From the NCBI GenBank assembly GCA_030430155.1, contig JAUIFV010000019.1, forward strand, positions 1 through 41,822: a stretch of DNA of 41,822 nucleotides, written 5' to 3'. Below, piece by piece: positions 24,766 through 32,430 of this stretch; the stretch's first letter is position 1, and each line of letters starts with the position of its first letter. Made by a program: the position numbers and the translations under genes. Source of the stretch: Gammaproteobacteria bacterium (GTDB lineage: Bacteria > Pseudomonadota > Gammaproteobacteria > Xanthomonadales > SZUA-5). A model generated the notes under the pieces. The model saw only the letters and a list, made by a program, of their open reading frames with translations. It had not been told where the DNA came from and searched no databases.

Positions 24766-24943
24766 CCCGCATTATTCATGAACGTTCGTAGCGAGGGTTT
24801 CGCAGGCGTGCTGTGGTGCGGATCGCGGACCGAAGATCGATGAAGGCGTACTTGCAGTACGTCGAGTCGATAGCATGGAGTAAGCCGCGCCACAGCGCGA
24901 TAAGCGGAAGCCGCAGTAGAAGGTTCATGAATAATTCGGGCTA
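24763..24943. repeat. Second inverted-repeat element (TAGCCCG...CGGGCTA)
   Basis: The left end is TAGCCCGCATTATTCATGAA (from 24763), and the right end is the reverse complement of TAGCCCGAATTATTCATGAA (to 24943). The right half is the full form of the repeat found truncated at 7346-7430 and 25551-25590 (CTTCTACTGCGGCTTCCGC). No coding capacity is apparent in the 181 bp. It abuts the preceding element with no spacer. The remainder up to 25031 shows no gene. Confidence 0.75.
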
Positions 24944-25031
24944 GTGTGCAACCCGTCCTTCTTCCAGGTCGAACGGCAACGTTCACCCGGATTGTGTCAC
25001 CCTTGGCCGCGTTTGCTGACGAGACGAAAGC

Positions 25032-25448
25032 TTGAACTGGATTTTGGGAATCATCGCCGTGCTGCTGGCAGGCAATGCAGTCGGCGGGCTGTGGGCGCTG
25101 CTGGCCTTGCTGCTGGGCGATCGCGGTCCCTGGCTGGCGCTGCTGGTACCGCTGCCGCTGACCTGGCTATTGGCCTTCAATCAGCATCCCGGCGGCTGGT
25201 GGCGTGCAGTCCTGGGGCTCAGTGGCTACTTGGTCGCCTTAGCGCAGGCCACCTTCCTGATCGGTGCGGCCATCGTTGCCGCCCACCTCGGCAAGGGCCT
25301 ATGGCCCTGGATCTTCGACATCGGCCCGGAAATGGCCTTCGCGGTCAGCCGCGCCCGTTTCGGTTGGTTGGAATATGTGTGCTTCGTCGGCGGGGCTGTG
25401 TTGGCGGTTTGGTTGGGGCTGGGAACTGGGCGGACGAAGCGGCGTTGA
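25032..25448 (+). CDS. Small integral membrane protein of unknown function
   Basis: The 138-aa protein starts at TTG 25032 with a weak purine-rich GACGAAAG upstream. Four hydrophobic helices are visible: NWILGIIAVLLAGNAVGGLW, LALLLGDRGPWLALLVPLPL, ALAQATFLIGAAIVAAHLG, and YVCFVGGAVLAVWLGLG. A Trp-rich loop (PLTWLLAFNQHPGGWWRAV) follows the second, and the C terminus is basic (TGRTKRR). No family is recognised. It stands alone on the + strand between repeat elements, and GGGCCCA heptamers begin 6 bp behind its stop. The hydrophobic pattern supports a real gene, but the non-ATG start and isolation leave some doubt. Confidence 0.65.
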   Translation: MNWILGIIAVLLAGNAVGGLWALLALLLGDRGPWLALLVPLPLTWLLAFNQHPGGWWRAVLGLSGYLVALAQATFLIGAAIVAAHLGKGLWPWIFDIGPEMAFAVSRARFGWLEYVCFVGGAVLAVWLGLGTGRTKRR

Positions 25449-25454
25449 TGGTTC

Positions 25455-25527
25455 AAGGGCCCAGGGCTTAGGGCCCAGGGCCCAGAAGCCAAAACCCGCA
25501 CGGCCTACTCTTCTGGGCCCTGGGGAG
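25455..25527. repeat. Inverted GGGCCCA heptamer element
   Basis: The left part has GGGCCCAGGGCTTAGGGCCC followed by AGGGCCCAGAAG, and the right part has CTTCTGGGCCCTGGGG. AGGGCCCAGAAG and CTTCTGGGCCCT pair perfectly around a loop of about 20 bases. It lies just behind the stop of the membrane protein gene. Confidence 0.75.
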
Positions 25528-25550
25528 CAAGCCTCGCCACCGTGCGCCTG

Positions 25551-25590
25551 CGGAAGCCGCAGTAGAAGGTTCATGGATAACGCTGGCTAG
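25551..25590. repeat. Dispersed repeat copy abutting the kinase stop codon
   Basis: CGGAAGCCGCAGTAGAAGGT then TCATGGATAACGCTGGCTAG is the same unit as the right end of 24763-24943, in the same orientation, with a few substitutions. Its last CTA is the TAG stop of the minus-strand kinase ending at 25587. The copy at 7346 likewise includes the TAG stop of its upstream gene. Confidence 0.65.
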
Positions 25591-26903
25591 GCCGGCGGCG
25601 CGAAATCGAGCATCGCGCGCGCGCCGCCGCCGTCTCTGGGCTCCATCGAGGCGCGCCAACCGTACAGATCGCATAGCCGGGAGACGATGGCCAAACCCAG
25701 ACCGGCGCCTGAGCCGGTGGCGCCGACGCCGCGGTAGTTGCGTTCGAACAGCTTGTCGGCTTCGTGTTTGGAGATGCCCGGCCCAGTGTCTTCCACCAGC
25801 ACCCGGTCGGCCTCCAGGCGCACCCGCACCACCCCCTCACTGGTGTATTTGATCGCGTTGCCGAGCAAATTGCCCACCGCCACCGCGATCACCGACTGCG
25901 GTGCGTCGACCTGAACTTCGGCCTCCTTGACCAGTTCCAGGGTCAGCGGTTTGCGCCCAAGCTGGGAGCGATGGGTCTCCAATAGCTGATCAAGCACAAC
26001 GCCGACTTCAGTGGTTTCGCCTTCGGAGGGCGCTTGGCGTTCGCCGCGAGACAGATGCAGCAGCGCCGTGGTCAGCTCGGTGGACTGCTTGGCGGCGCGC
26101 TCAATGCGGCGCAGCCGATCGCGAGCGCGGTCGTTCAAGTCGGGCATCGCCATCAGCAATTCAACGGTAGAAAGGATCACCGCCAGCGGCGTACGCAGCT
26201 CATGACTGACGTCGGAGTTGAACTCGCGATCGCGCGCGACCAGCCGGGTTAGACGTTCGGCGTAGTCGTCGAGCGCCGCGGCCACCTGACCGACCTCATC
26301 ATCGGCAAAGTGCCCGGCGATGGGCTCGGTCGCACCGCGACTGTCCAGATCCTTGATCCGCTGGGAAAGCTCAGACACCGGAGCCATCACTCGGGATGAC
26401 GACCACACGCCGAGCAGCCAGGCCAGCCCGGAGAACACGATCACCGTCACCACCAGCGCGATCGACAGGGCAATCCGGCCCTGCTCTTCCTGAGTCACGT
26501 CGTAACGCAGGAAGAACCAATAGTCGTCGTCCTTGAGCACCGCCAGCTTGTAGGCCGTGCGTCCTTCGCCAGGCGCGTTCTCCACCACCCGATGAACGCC
26601 GTTTTCCAGATAGCGCCATTCCAGCTGCACGTTGCCGAAATTGCGCTTGCTGATGACATAGCCGACGATCTTCGAGTAGGTCCCCAGGTCGTTGCTGGGA
26701 TCCTGCCGAAACTGCTGCGCGTAGTTGCCCAGCTCGCGACTCAAAGTGTCGTCGATCAGCCGATTTTCCAGCCAGTCGCGCAGCACCAGCACCGCCACCG
26801 CAAACAGTATCGCCAGCAGCGATCCCAGCAGCAGCGAGGAGATGATGATTCGGCTGCGTAGTCGCCTACGATGCCGCTTGGGGGTCGACGAGGCGGTAGC
26901 CAA
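25587..26903 (-). CDS. Membrane sensor histidine kinase
   Basis: This is a classical two-TM sensor kinase. TM1 is IIISSLLLGSLLAILFAVAVLVL, followed by a periplasmic domain of about 110 residues (DTLSRELGNYAQQFRQD...DDYWFFLRYDV) and TM2 IALSIALVVTVIVFSGLAWL. HAMP, HisKA with H-box SDVSHELRTPLAVIL, and an HATPase with NLLGNAIKY, EDTGPGI and GSGAGLGLAIV follow. The start is uncertain. No ATG is available near the regulator's end, so TTG 26903 (438 aa, overlapping the regulator gene by 38 bp) is the best guess. The overlap with the OmpR-type regulator shows that they are a two-component pair. The sensed signal is not evident. Its stop codon is part of a dispersed repeat. Confidence 0.9.
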   Translation of the reverse strand: MATASSTPKRHRRRLRSRIIISSLLLGSLLAILFAVAVLVLRDWLENRLIDDTLSRELGNYAQQFRQDPSNDLGTYSKIVGYVISKRNFGNVQLEWRYLENGVHRVVENAPGEGRTAYKLAVLKDDDYWFFLRYDVTQEEQGRIALSIALVVTVIVFSGLAWLLGVWSSSRVMAPVSELSQRIKDLDSRGATEPIAGHFADDEVGQVAAALDDYAERLTRLVARDREFNSDVSHELRTPLAVILSTVELLMAMPDLNDRARDRLRRIERAAKQSTELTTALLHLSRGERQAPSEGETTEVGVVLDQLLETHRSQLGRKPLTLELVKEAEVQVDAPQSVIAVAVGNLLGNAIKYTSEGVVRVRLEADRVLVEDTGPGISKHEADKLFERNYRGVGATGSGAGLGLAIVSRLCDLYGWRASMEPRDGGGARAMLDFAPPA

Positions 26904-27549
26904 TGCCGTGGCGGGTCTGCAACAGGGGAACGTCGAAAGGCTTGTCGATAGCCGAACGCAGGGTATGAATGTGCACGCGCAGGGAGTCGCTGTCGGGCAG
27001 CTCCTCACCCCAGACCCGCATCTCCAGCTCCTGACGGGTGACCACCGACGGACTGGCCTCCATCAGACATTGCAGGATCTTCAGCGCGATGGGGTTGAGC
27101 TGGATCGCCTTCTCCTGCCGGGTCACCACCAGCGTGTCCAGATTGAAGCTCAAGTCGGCGACGTGGAGGATCCGAGCCTGCTGCGGCTTGCTACGCCGCA
27201 CCAATACCTGCAGCCGGGCTTCCAACTCCTGCAGCGCGAAGGGCTTGACCATGTAGTCATCGGCACCGGTTTCGAATCCGGCGAGCTTCTGCTGCAGGCT
27301 GTCGCGCGCGGTGAGCATCAACACCGGGGTGTGCTTGCGCGCCTCCTGGCGGAGCTTGCGGCACAGCTCCAAACCGTCCATACCCGGCAGCATCAGGTCC
27401 AGCACCAGCACGTCATAGTCGTTGACCACGGCCAAGTGCAGACCGGTGACCCCATCTGCGCCGAAATCGACGACGTGGCCGCGGTCTTCCAGAAAGTCGC
27501 CGATGTTGGCGGCAATATCCGGATTGTCTTCGATGACCAATACACGCAT
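26866..27549 (-). CDS. OmpR-family response regulator paired with the membrane kinase
   Basis: The 227-aa regulator starts at ATG 27549. The receiver has MRVLVIEDNPDI, the phospho-acceptor in LVLDLMLPGMDG, Thr in LMLTARD and Lys in YMVKPFA. The winged helix contains LNPIALKILQCLMEASPSVVTRQEL, SLRVHIHTLRSAIDKPF and TRHGIGYRLVD. It overlaps the kinase gene. Upstream (27550-28059) there is no gene, but there is a strong minus-strand terminator at 27671-27725 and a perfect TTAAGAA direct repeat at 27814-27831 of the kind bound by PmrA/BasR-like regulators. Autoregulation is therefore likely. Which PhoP/PmrA/QseB subgroup it belongs to cannot be settled by eye. Confidence 0.92.
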   Translation of the reverse strand: MRVLVIEDNPDIAANIGDFLEDRGHVVDFGADGVTGLHLAVVNDYDVLVLDLMLPGMDGLELCRKLRQEARKHTPVLMLTARDSLQQKLAGFETGADDYMVKPFALQELEARLQVLVRRSKPQQARILHVADLSFNLDTLVVTRQEKAIQLNPIALKILQCLMEASPSVVTRQELEMRVWGEELPDSDSLRVHIHTLRSAIDKPFDVPLLQTRHGIGYRLVDPQAAS

Positions 27550-27670
27550 TGCTCAGGCCCACCTCGTTTGCGGCCGCGCGGCTGACGCCGGCCCGCAGAG
27601 TCTCTCATGAAGCGGCTCGGCTGCGTCCAACGGGACTCGCACTGCCGCAAAGGAACGGATCACACGGGCA

Positions 27671-27725
27671 GAAAAAAGAAAGGCCCAAGCGGGATGGCAT
27701 TGGGGGAATCCATCACGCTTGGGCC
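27671..27725 (-). terminator. Rho-independent terminator upstream of the OmpR-type regulator
   Basis: On the minus strand a 16-bp stem (GGCCCAAGCG and on, one mismatch; arms 27725-27710 and 27697-27682) with a 12-base loop is followed at once by TTTCTTTTTTC. This is a strong intrinsic terminator. It lies 122 bp upstream of the regulator start and more than 330 bp downstream of the beta-lactamase-like gene. It may end that gene's transcript or a small RNA, or attenuate the regulator's own leader. Confidence 0.75.
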
Positions 27726-27812
27726 ATAAGCGCCCTATGACTGCAAATCTGCGCGTACCAGCTTGGAGTGCCATGCAGAACCACAATTCTCGGTTAGTTT
27801 CTCCGCTGGGGA

Positions 27813-27831
27813 CTTAAGAAGGCGTTAAGAA
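27813..27831. promoter_or_regulatory. PmrA-like direct repeat (TTAAGAA x2, 11-bp spacing)
   Basis: TTAAGAA occurs at 27814-27820 and 27825-27831, a perfect direct repeat with 11-bp periodicity. CTTAAG-N5-GTTAAG is close to the YTTAAK-N5-YTTAAK consensus known for PmrA/BasR. It lies in the leader region of the OmpR-type regulator. Binding by that regulator is inferred. Confidence 0.5.
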
Positions 27832-28059
27832 TGGATTGTCTGGGTGTTAACGCGAACGCTTTGCACGGACCGCTGCGGTCATCTCCCCGCGTACGCCTGG
27901 TCGCTCATCAAAGCAAAGAGCATGCGGGCAAGATGTCCGCGCTCCGAAAAGCGGACCCTTCTTTGAGGACCGAGGGCGTCCCTCTCGCATTGCTCCTGAT
28001 CGCCTACCGAAGCCCAAATCACGCGGGTTGGATACCCGCGGTCCAACGCGCGCTGCAGG
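27832..28059. other. Gene-free stretch with small stem-loops
   Basis: Several short inverted repeats are present: GTCCGC...GCGGAC, GAGGGcgtCCCTC and GCGGGTtggatACCCGC. No open frame with coding character was seen on either strand. The stretch may hold degraded dispersed repeats or an untranslated leader. Confidence 0.4.
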
Positions 28060-29046
28060 TTACTCGCCGTCGACCGCCGGCGTCTCAACCGCCGCGGGCG
28101 CAGCCACGGGCGCGGGCGAGGTCAACGGCGCCGGATCGGCCGCTGGAGCTGCTGCCGGCGCCGCCGCAGTTTGCGCCGCGGCCGGCACCAAGGCAGTGCT
28201 TTCGCCGGCCGGCGCGGCCTGTTCGGCCACCATCACCGGCAGCTCCGGCTCAGGCCAGAAGCCCAGCTGGATCAGGCTGTTCATCACGATCTCGCGGCGT
28301 ACCGTAGCCACGTCGGCGACCGAGGTGCCGTCGACGGTCAGATAGAAATAGGCACGCGGCTTGCCGGCCTGCTCGACAAAACCCACGAACAGCCCGTATA
28401 GGTCGCCCTCAGTGCGCACGCAGGAACCGGTCTTGCCATACAGCGTGTACTCACCTTGGCTTTGCAGCCGCAGCGAATCCAGCAGCACCTGCATCTGATC
28501 TCGATTCAGTCCCACCTTGCCGTCGCGCACCTTGCGCAGGAAGTCGACCTGCTCCAGACCGGAGACCAGCAGGCTGCTGGAGCGCCAAAACCCTTCCAGA
28601 CCGCCGCTGACGTCGGCATTGCCGTAGCGAAAGCCGGTCAAGTCGGTTTTCAGCTTCGCCGCACCGCGCTTGGTGGTGATGTCGGCCAGATACCAGGGCA
28701 CCGAGTTCTCCGCGGCGCTGCGCAAATTGTGCTTCTGCGCGCGCCAGGCGCTGGGCCAGTAGTGAGTAGGCGGAATATCCGACTGAGCGCGAGTAATCTC
28801 GGTGACCGCCGGTTTGATCAAGCCCGATTTGAGCGCGATGACCGCAGCCGGGATGTAGAAGGTGGAACAGGGCGCGACACGTTCGGCCAGCCGCGGCAGA
28901 TTGACCCTGAACGACAGTGTGCTGTGGGCATCGTAGATCTCCATGTCGCCCCAGCGGCCGTTGAAGTTCTGCGCCACACCGCCGGCCAGCAGCGGCTGGG
29001 CCGCCAGTAGCGAGCCCATCAAAATCAGTTTTGCAAACACACCCAT
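28060..29046 (-). CDS. Class D beta-lactamase-fold protein with altered SxxK motif (STFY)
   Basis: The 328-aa protein has a signal peptide (MGVFAKLILMGSLLAAQPLLA) and then a class D (OXA-type) serine beta-lactamase fold. The first motif reads S61-T-F-Y64, while the family has STFK with the carboxylated catalytic lysine, so the general base is missing. Other family motifs are present: S115-V-P-W-Y (SxV), Y141-G-N143, Trp154 and K205-T-G207. The tail from about 270 is Ala/Pro-rich low complexity. Hydrolysis of beta-lactams by the normal mechanism is not expected; binding, acyl-enzyme formation or a structural role is possible. It is periplasmic or surface-exposed. The neighbouring genes do not suggest a beta-lactam regulon. 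The codon for Tyr64 (TAC) is two changes from AAG, which argues against a simple sequencing error. Confidence 0.85.
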   Translation of the reverse strand: MGVFAKLILMGSLLAAQPLLAGGVAQNFNGRWGDMEIYDAHSTLSFRVNLPRLAERVAPCSTFYIPAAVIALKSGLIKPAVTEITRAQSDIPPTHYWPSAWRAQKHNLRSAAENSVPWYLADITTKRGAAKLKTDLTGFRYGNADVSGGLEGFWRSSSLLVSGLEQVDFLRKVRDGKVGLNRDQMQVLLDSLRLQSQGEYTLYGKTGSCVRTEGDLYGLFVGFVEQAGKPRAYFYLTVDGTSVADVATVRREIVMNSLIQLGFWPEPELPVMVAEQAAPAGESTALVPAAAQTAAAPAAAPAADPAPLTSPAPVAAPAAVETPAVDGE

Positions 29047-29166
29047 GCTGTCGCCGTCTCCAGGCTTCCGTCACGCCAGACCAGTCAGTCAGCCGCGTTA
29101 TTCACGACCGCTGCTTCCGCGGCGCGTAGCGTATCGCGAAACGAGTGCGCAGAAATGAACGCCTAC

Positions 29167-29634
29167 TCAGTCGTCGCCAGCGGCCGATCCACGGAAATCG
29201 GCAGGCGCGTGAGCAAGACCGGTCAAATAGGACCGTCCCGGGACCACCACGAAGCGCTTGGCCATCGCGGTACGACCGAGCAGCATGGCAAAGCGCATAC
29301 GATGCCGCTCTACCAGGTTCAATTCGATCTGGTAGGCGCAGTCGTTGACCAACAGCTGGGTGCGGATGAAGGGTCTGAGGATGGTGTGCCCGCCGGAATC
29401 GGTGACCGGACGCTCCTCGTCCACTGGCAATTCCAATCGCACCACTGCCGAGCCGGCGCCAGCCGATTCCACTTCAAAGCGCACCCACGCGCGCCGGCGC
29501 TTTTCAAAGCGCTCCTGCCATAGCACGTGCAGGGCCGAGGAGCGCGCACCGGTATCCACCTTGGCTTTGACCGCCTTGATACCCAGCTCTGGCAGGCTCA
29601 CCCACTCGCGCCAGCCCAGTTGCAACTGCGACAT
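29167..29634 (-). CDS. RimK-associated-type zinc protease family protein (retropepsin-like)
   Basis: ATG 29634 is preferred over TTG 29649 because GGGGGAT lies 7 bases upstream; the product is 155 aa. It matches the family annotated as ATP-dependent zinc proteases (PF05618), a pepsin/retropepsin-like fold. Motifs are GWREWVSLPELGI, the catalytic-Asp motif KVDTGARSSALH (near 30), RPFIRTQL and MLLGRTAM. These small proteins often stand next to rimK, which is not seen here. The C terminus (AHAPADFRGSAAGDD) is polar. Peptidase activity is assumed from the DTGA motif only. Confidence 0.88.
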   Translation of the reverse strand: MSQLQLGWREWVSLPELGIKAVKAKVDTGARSSALHVLWQERFEKRRRAWVRFEVESAGAGSAVVRLELPVDEERPVTDSGGHTILRPFIRTQLLVNDCAYQIELNLVERHRMRFAMLLGRTAMAKRFVVVPGRSYLTGLAHAPADFRGSAAGDD

Positions 29635-29789
29635 AGACTCATCCCCCAAGGCCCGCTGAGCAGACCGCGCTATCCCACCTTAACCGAAGCAAGCGCGAAA
29701 ATCGGCGTCAGAGTCCGAGTTCTTTCCGTTCGGGCTCTGCTACGCTGCCTACGCCGGGGCGTCCGGCGCGCTTTCAATTGGGGAGAGCC

Positions 29790-30206
29790 ATGGGAATGAT
29801 GAGTGAATTCAAAGAGTTCGCAATGCGCGGCAATGTCGTCGATCTGGCCGTCGGTGTGGTTATCGGCGCCGCCTTCGGCAAGATCGTCTCCAGCCTGGTG
29901 TCGGGCATCGTCATGCCGCTGCTTGGCCTGGTCGTCGGCGGCGTCGATTTCTCCGATCAGGCGATCGTACTCAAGGCCGCTGAAGTCGCCGCCGACGGCA
30001 GCGAAACCGCACCGGCGGTGCTGCTGCAGTACGGGCTGTTCGTGCAAAGTGCGTTCGACTTCATAATCATCGCCTTCGCGATTTTCATGGTGGTCAAGGG
30101 CATCAACAGCATGAAGCGCAAAGAGGAAGCAGCGCCAGCCGCCCCGCCGGAGCCCTCCGACGAGGTCAAACTGCTCACCGAGATCCGCGACTCGTTGAAG
30201 AAGTAG
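29790..30206 (+). CDS. mscL: Large-conductance mechanosensitive channel MscL
   Basis: ATG 29790 has GGGGAG just upstream (29780-29785), giving 138 aa, the usual MscL length. The N-terminal helix [22 protein letters not shown] is followed by TM1 ([20 protein letters not shown]), a periplasmic loop, TM2 ([20 protein letters not shown]) and a cytoplasmic helix ([17 protein letters not shown]). It releases solutes from the cytoplasm under hypo-osmotic shock. It is a single-gene unit, divergent from the protease-family gene. A heptamer array lies 11 bp behind its stop, shared with the convergent aldehyde dehydrogenase. Confidence 0.98.
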   Translation: MGMMSEFKEFAMRGNVVDLAVGVVIGAAFGKIVSSLVSGIVMPLLGLVVGGVDFSDQAIVLKAAEVAADGSETAPAVLLQYGLFVQSAFDFIIIAFAIFMVVKGINSMKRKEEAAPAAPPEPSDEVKLLTEIRDSLKK

Positions 30207-30216
30207 CGGCAACCGC

Positions 30217-30247
30217 CTGGGCCCCGGGCCCTGTGCCCTGGGCCCTA
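30217..30247. repeat. GGGCCCA heptamer array between convergent mscL and ALDH genes
   Basis: The array reads CCTGGGCCCCGGGCCCTGTG then CCCTGGGCCCTA. On the minus strand the ALDH stop TAG is the first three bases of the array (TAGGGCCCAGGG), so the two elements share bases. Confidence 0.8.
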
Positions 30248-31657
30248 TCGGGTCAGAAAACCAGCCAAGAAATCGGCCAGCTTGCGATACGGCGGGTTGA
30301 GCAGGCCCATGCCGTGCCAACGCGATTGTTTGAACACCGGCTTGAGCTTGGACAGCGCGTCGAAGCCGTAGGGGCCGTGATAGTGGCCGATGCCGGAGGG
30401 CCCCACGCCGCCGAAGGGCAGGCTGCTCTGGGCGATGTGGAACAGCGTGTCGTTGATCGACACGCCGCCGGAGATGGTCGCGTTAAGCACGCGCTCGGCA
30501 CGCTGGGCGTTGTGATCGAACAGATACAGCGCCAGCGGTCGATCCTGGGCGTTGACGTGCTCAATCGCGCCTTCCAGGCTGCTGTAGCCCAGCACCGGCA
30601 GTACCGGCCCGAAGATTTCTTCGCGCATCAGCGCGCAGTCGCCCGGCGTGTCGGTGAGCAGCGTGGGTGGAAAGATCCGACTCTCGGCCGGAATCGGCTC
30701 GCCAGCCGGGTTCGCTCTGAACACCCGCGCGCCGCCCTGCTCGGCCTCGTCCACCAGCGCCTGCAAACGCTGATAGTGGCGATCGCTGACGATGCTGGTG
30801 TAGTCCGGCGACTGCAGCAGCGAGGGATAGCGGCGCTCGATCTCGGCCATCATTGCGCTGACGATGCTCTCGCGCTTGGCCTGCGGCACCAGCAGATAGT
30901 CCGGCGCGATGCAGGTCTGCCCGGCGTTCATGAATTTGCCCGCCACCAGGCGGTCCACGGCCTCGGCCACGGGAAAGTCCTCGGCAATGATGGCCGGCGA
31001 TTTGCCGCCCAACTCCAGGGTCACCGGGGTCAGGTTGCGCGCCGCCGCCTGCATCACCAGCCGACCCACCGCGGTCGAGCCGGTGAACACCAGGTGATCA
31101 AAGGGCAGCGCGGCGAAGGCCGCCGCCACTTCCGGCCCGCCCAGCACGCAGTCCACCTCGGCCGGCTTGAAGGTGCTGCCGATCAGCTCGGCGAGCAGAT
31201 CAGAGGTCTTCGGAGTCAGCTCGGACGGCTTGAGCATCACCCTATTGCCGGCCGCCAGCGCGGCGGTCATCGGCATCAGCGCCAGCTGCGCCGGGTAGTT
31301 CCACGGTGAAATCACCCCAACCACGCCCAGGGCCTGCGGTCGGATCTCGCAGCGGCCGGGTTGGAACAGCGCGTCGGCGGGCACCGGTCGCGGCCGCATC
31401 CAGCGGCGCATGTAGCGCAGATGATGATCGATGTCGCCGAGGATCATCATCACCTCGGCGATCATCGTTTCGTGGCGCGAGCGGCGCCCGAAGTCGGCCG
31501 AGATGGCCTGAGCGATAGCCTCCTTGCGGCTGCTGACGGCCTTGCGCAGCGCTTTGAGCAAGCGCACGCGCTCGGCGTAGTCGAAGGGCGCCTGCAGGTG
31601 CGCGGCGCGTTGGCGCTCCAGAGCGCTGTACATCGAGGGTTGCGGGGTGTCGGCCAT
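30245..31657 (-). CDS. Aldehyde dehydrogenase, coniferyl aldehyde dehydrogenase type
   Basis: The 470-aa protein starts at ATG 31657. ALDH hallmarks are ISPWNYPAQLALMP, the NAD-site FTGSTAVGR, the catalytic Glu in LELGGKSPAII, and the catalytic Cys in MNAGQTCIAPDYLLV. EIFGPVLPV and SLPFGGVGPSGIGHYHG follow near the end. The GQTCIAPDY form and the overall length fit the coniferyl-aldehyde-dehydrogenase-like subgroup, which oxidises aromatic or fatty aldehydes to acids with NAD(P)+. The substrate is not certain. It is divergent from the AlkB-like gene, and a heptamer array lies in the divergent gap. Confidence 0.93.
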   Translation of the reverse strand: MADTPQPSMYSALERQRAAHLQAPFDYAERVRLLKALRKAVSSRKEAIAQAISADFGRRSRHETMIAEVMMILGDIDHHLRYMRRWMRPRPVPADALFQPGRCEIRPQALGVVGVISPWNYPAQLALMPMTAALAAGNRVMLKPSELTPKTSDLLAELIGSTFKPAEVDCVLGGPEVAAAFAALPFDHLVFTGSTAVGRLVMQAAARNLTPVTLELGGKSPAIIAEDFPVAEAVDRLVAGKFMNAGQTCIAPDYLLVPQAKRESIVSAMMAEIERRYPSLLQSPDYTSIVSDRHYQRLQALVDEAEQGGARVFRANPAGEPIPAESRIFPPTLLTDTPGDCALMREEIFGPVLPVLGYSSLEGAIEHVNAQDRPLALYLFDHNAQRAERVLNATISGGVSINDTLFHIAQSSLPFGGVGPSGIGHYHGPYGFDALSKLKPVFKQSRWHGMGLLNPPYRKLADFLAGFLTR

Positions 31658-31750
31658 CGCTGCATCTCCACATGGATGCCCCGAGTATAGTCCCACGACG
31701 CCACCGAGGCCGCGGTGATTCGCTTGATGCCGTTGGCGCCACGCAGTTTC

Positions 31751-31781
31751 TGGGCCCTGTGCCCTGAGCCCTGTGCCCTCG
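31751..31781. repeat. Heptamer array in the ALDH/AlkB divergent region
   Basis: Four TGGGCCC/TGTGCCC/TGAGCCC/TGTGCCC units are in tandem. Here the array is upstream of both genes, ending 14 bp before the AlkB-like ATG, not behind a stop codon as most others are. Confidence 0.75.
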
Positions 31782-31794
31782 ACGAATCATCCCG

Positions 31795-32430
31795 ATGAAA
31801 TCCGGCCCTTTGAGCAAACGGCAATCAACCTCACCCGTGGAAGCCATTCCTTTAGACGGCGGCGAACTCCGCTACGCACCCCACTGGTGCTCCGCAGCCG
31901 ACGCCGACCGTTGGCTGGCGTCGTTGCGCGAGGAGCTCCCCTGGGCCACCCACCGGGTCCGCATCTACGGCCGCTGGCTGGATACGCCGCGATTGTCCAG
32001 CTGGCACGGCGATCCCAGCGCCGGTTACCGCTACTCCGGCCAGCGCTACCAACCGCAGCCCTGGACGCCTACCCTGAGCGCGATCCGCCAAGCCCTGCTG
32101 GACCAGCTGCAGCTGGACTTCAACGGCGTCCTCGCCAACCGCTATCGCGACGGCAACGACAGCATGGGCTGGCACGCCGACGACGAGCGCGAATTGGGCC
32201 CCGATCCAGTCATCGCCTCGCTCAGTCTGGGCGCGCAGCGGCGCTTCTGCCTCAAACATCGGGGCAACGGCCAGCGTCTGCAGTTGGATCTGAGCCACGG
32301 CAGCCTGCTGATCATGGCTGGCCAGACTCAAACCCACTGGCGCCATGCGCTGCCCAAGCAGCGCGGTGTAACCGAGGAACGAATCAATCTGACCTACCGG
32401 CAGATTGTTCAGTTGAGTGACCCGCCGTAG
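31795..32430 (+). CDS. AlkB-like 2-oxoglutarate/Fe(II) dioxygenase
   Basis: The 211-aa protein has the 2OG-Fe(II) oxygenase core. The Fe ligands HxD are in SMGWHADDE and the distal His in THWRHALPK, and the 2OG-binding Arg is in ERINLTYR. GVLANRYRDGND is the typical strand before the HxD motif. AlkB-family enzymes remove alkyl groups from DNA or RNA bases; this length and the PRLSSWHGD / YRYSGQRY substrate lid resemble the ALKBH2/3-like group. The first residues up to about 15 are poorly conserved in type, and no clear ribosome binding site precedes ATG 31795. The 3' end overlaps the convergent MFS gene by 47 bp. Confidence 0.92.
   Translation: MKSGPLSKRQSTSPVEAIPLDGGELRYAPHWCSAADADRWLASLREELPWATHRVRIYGRWLDTPRLSSWHGDPSAGYRYSGQRYQPQPWTPTLSAIRQALLDQLQLDFNGVLANRYRDGNDSMGWHADDERELGPDPVIASLSLGAQRRFCLKHRGNGQRLQLDLSHGSLLIMAGQTQTHWRHALPKQRGVTEERINLTYRQIVQLSDPP

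Noticed and set aside
24492-24943. An insertion sequence with a transposase
   Set aside because: No open frame with transposase features lies inside either inverted-repeat element, so they are listed as repeats only.
27553-27786. A 77-codon minus-strand frame ending 3 bp before the OmpR-type regulator
   Set aside because: It runs through a strong terminator hairpin and T-run and has no domain pattern. The upstream gap is better explained as leader and regulatory DNA.
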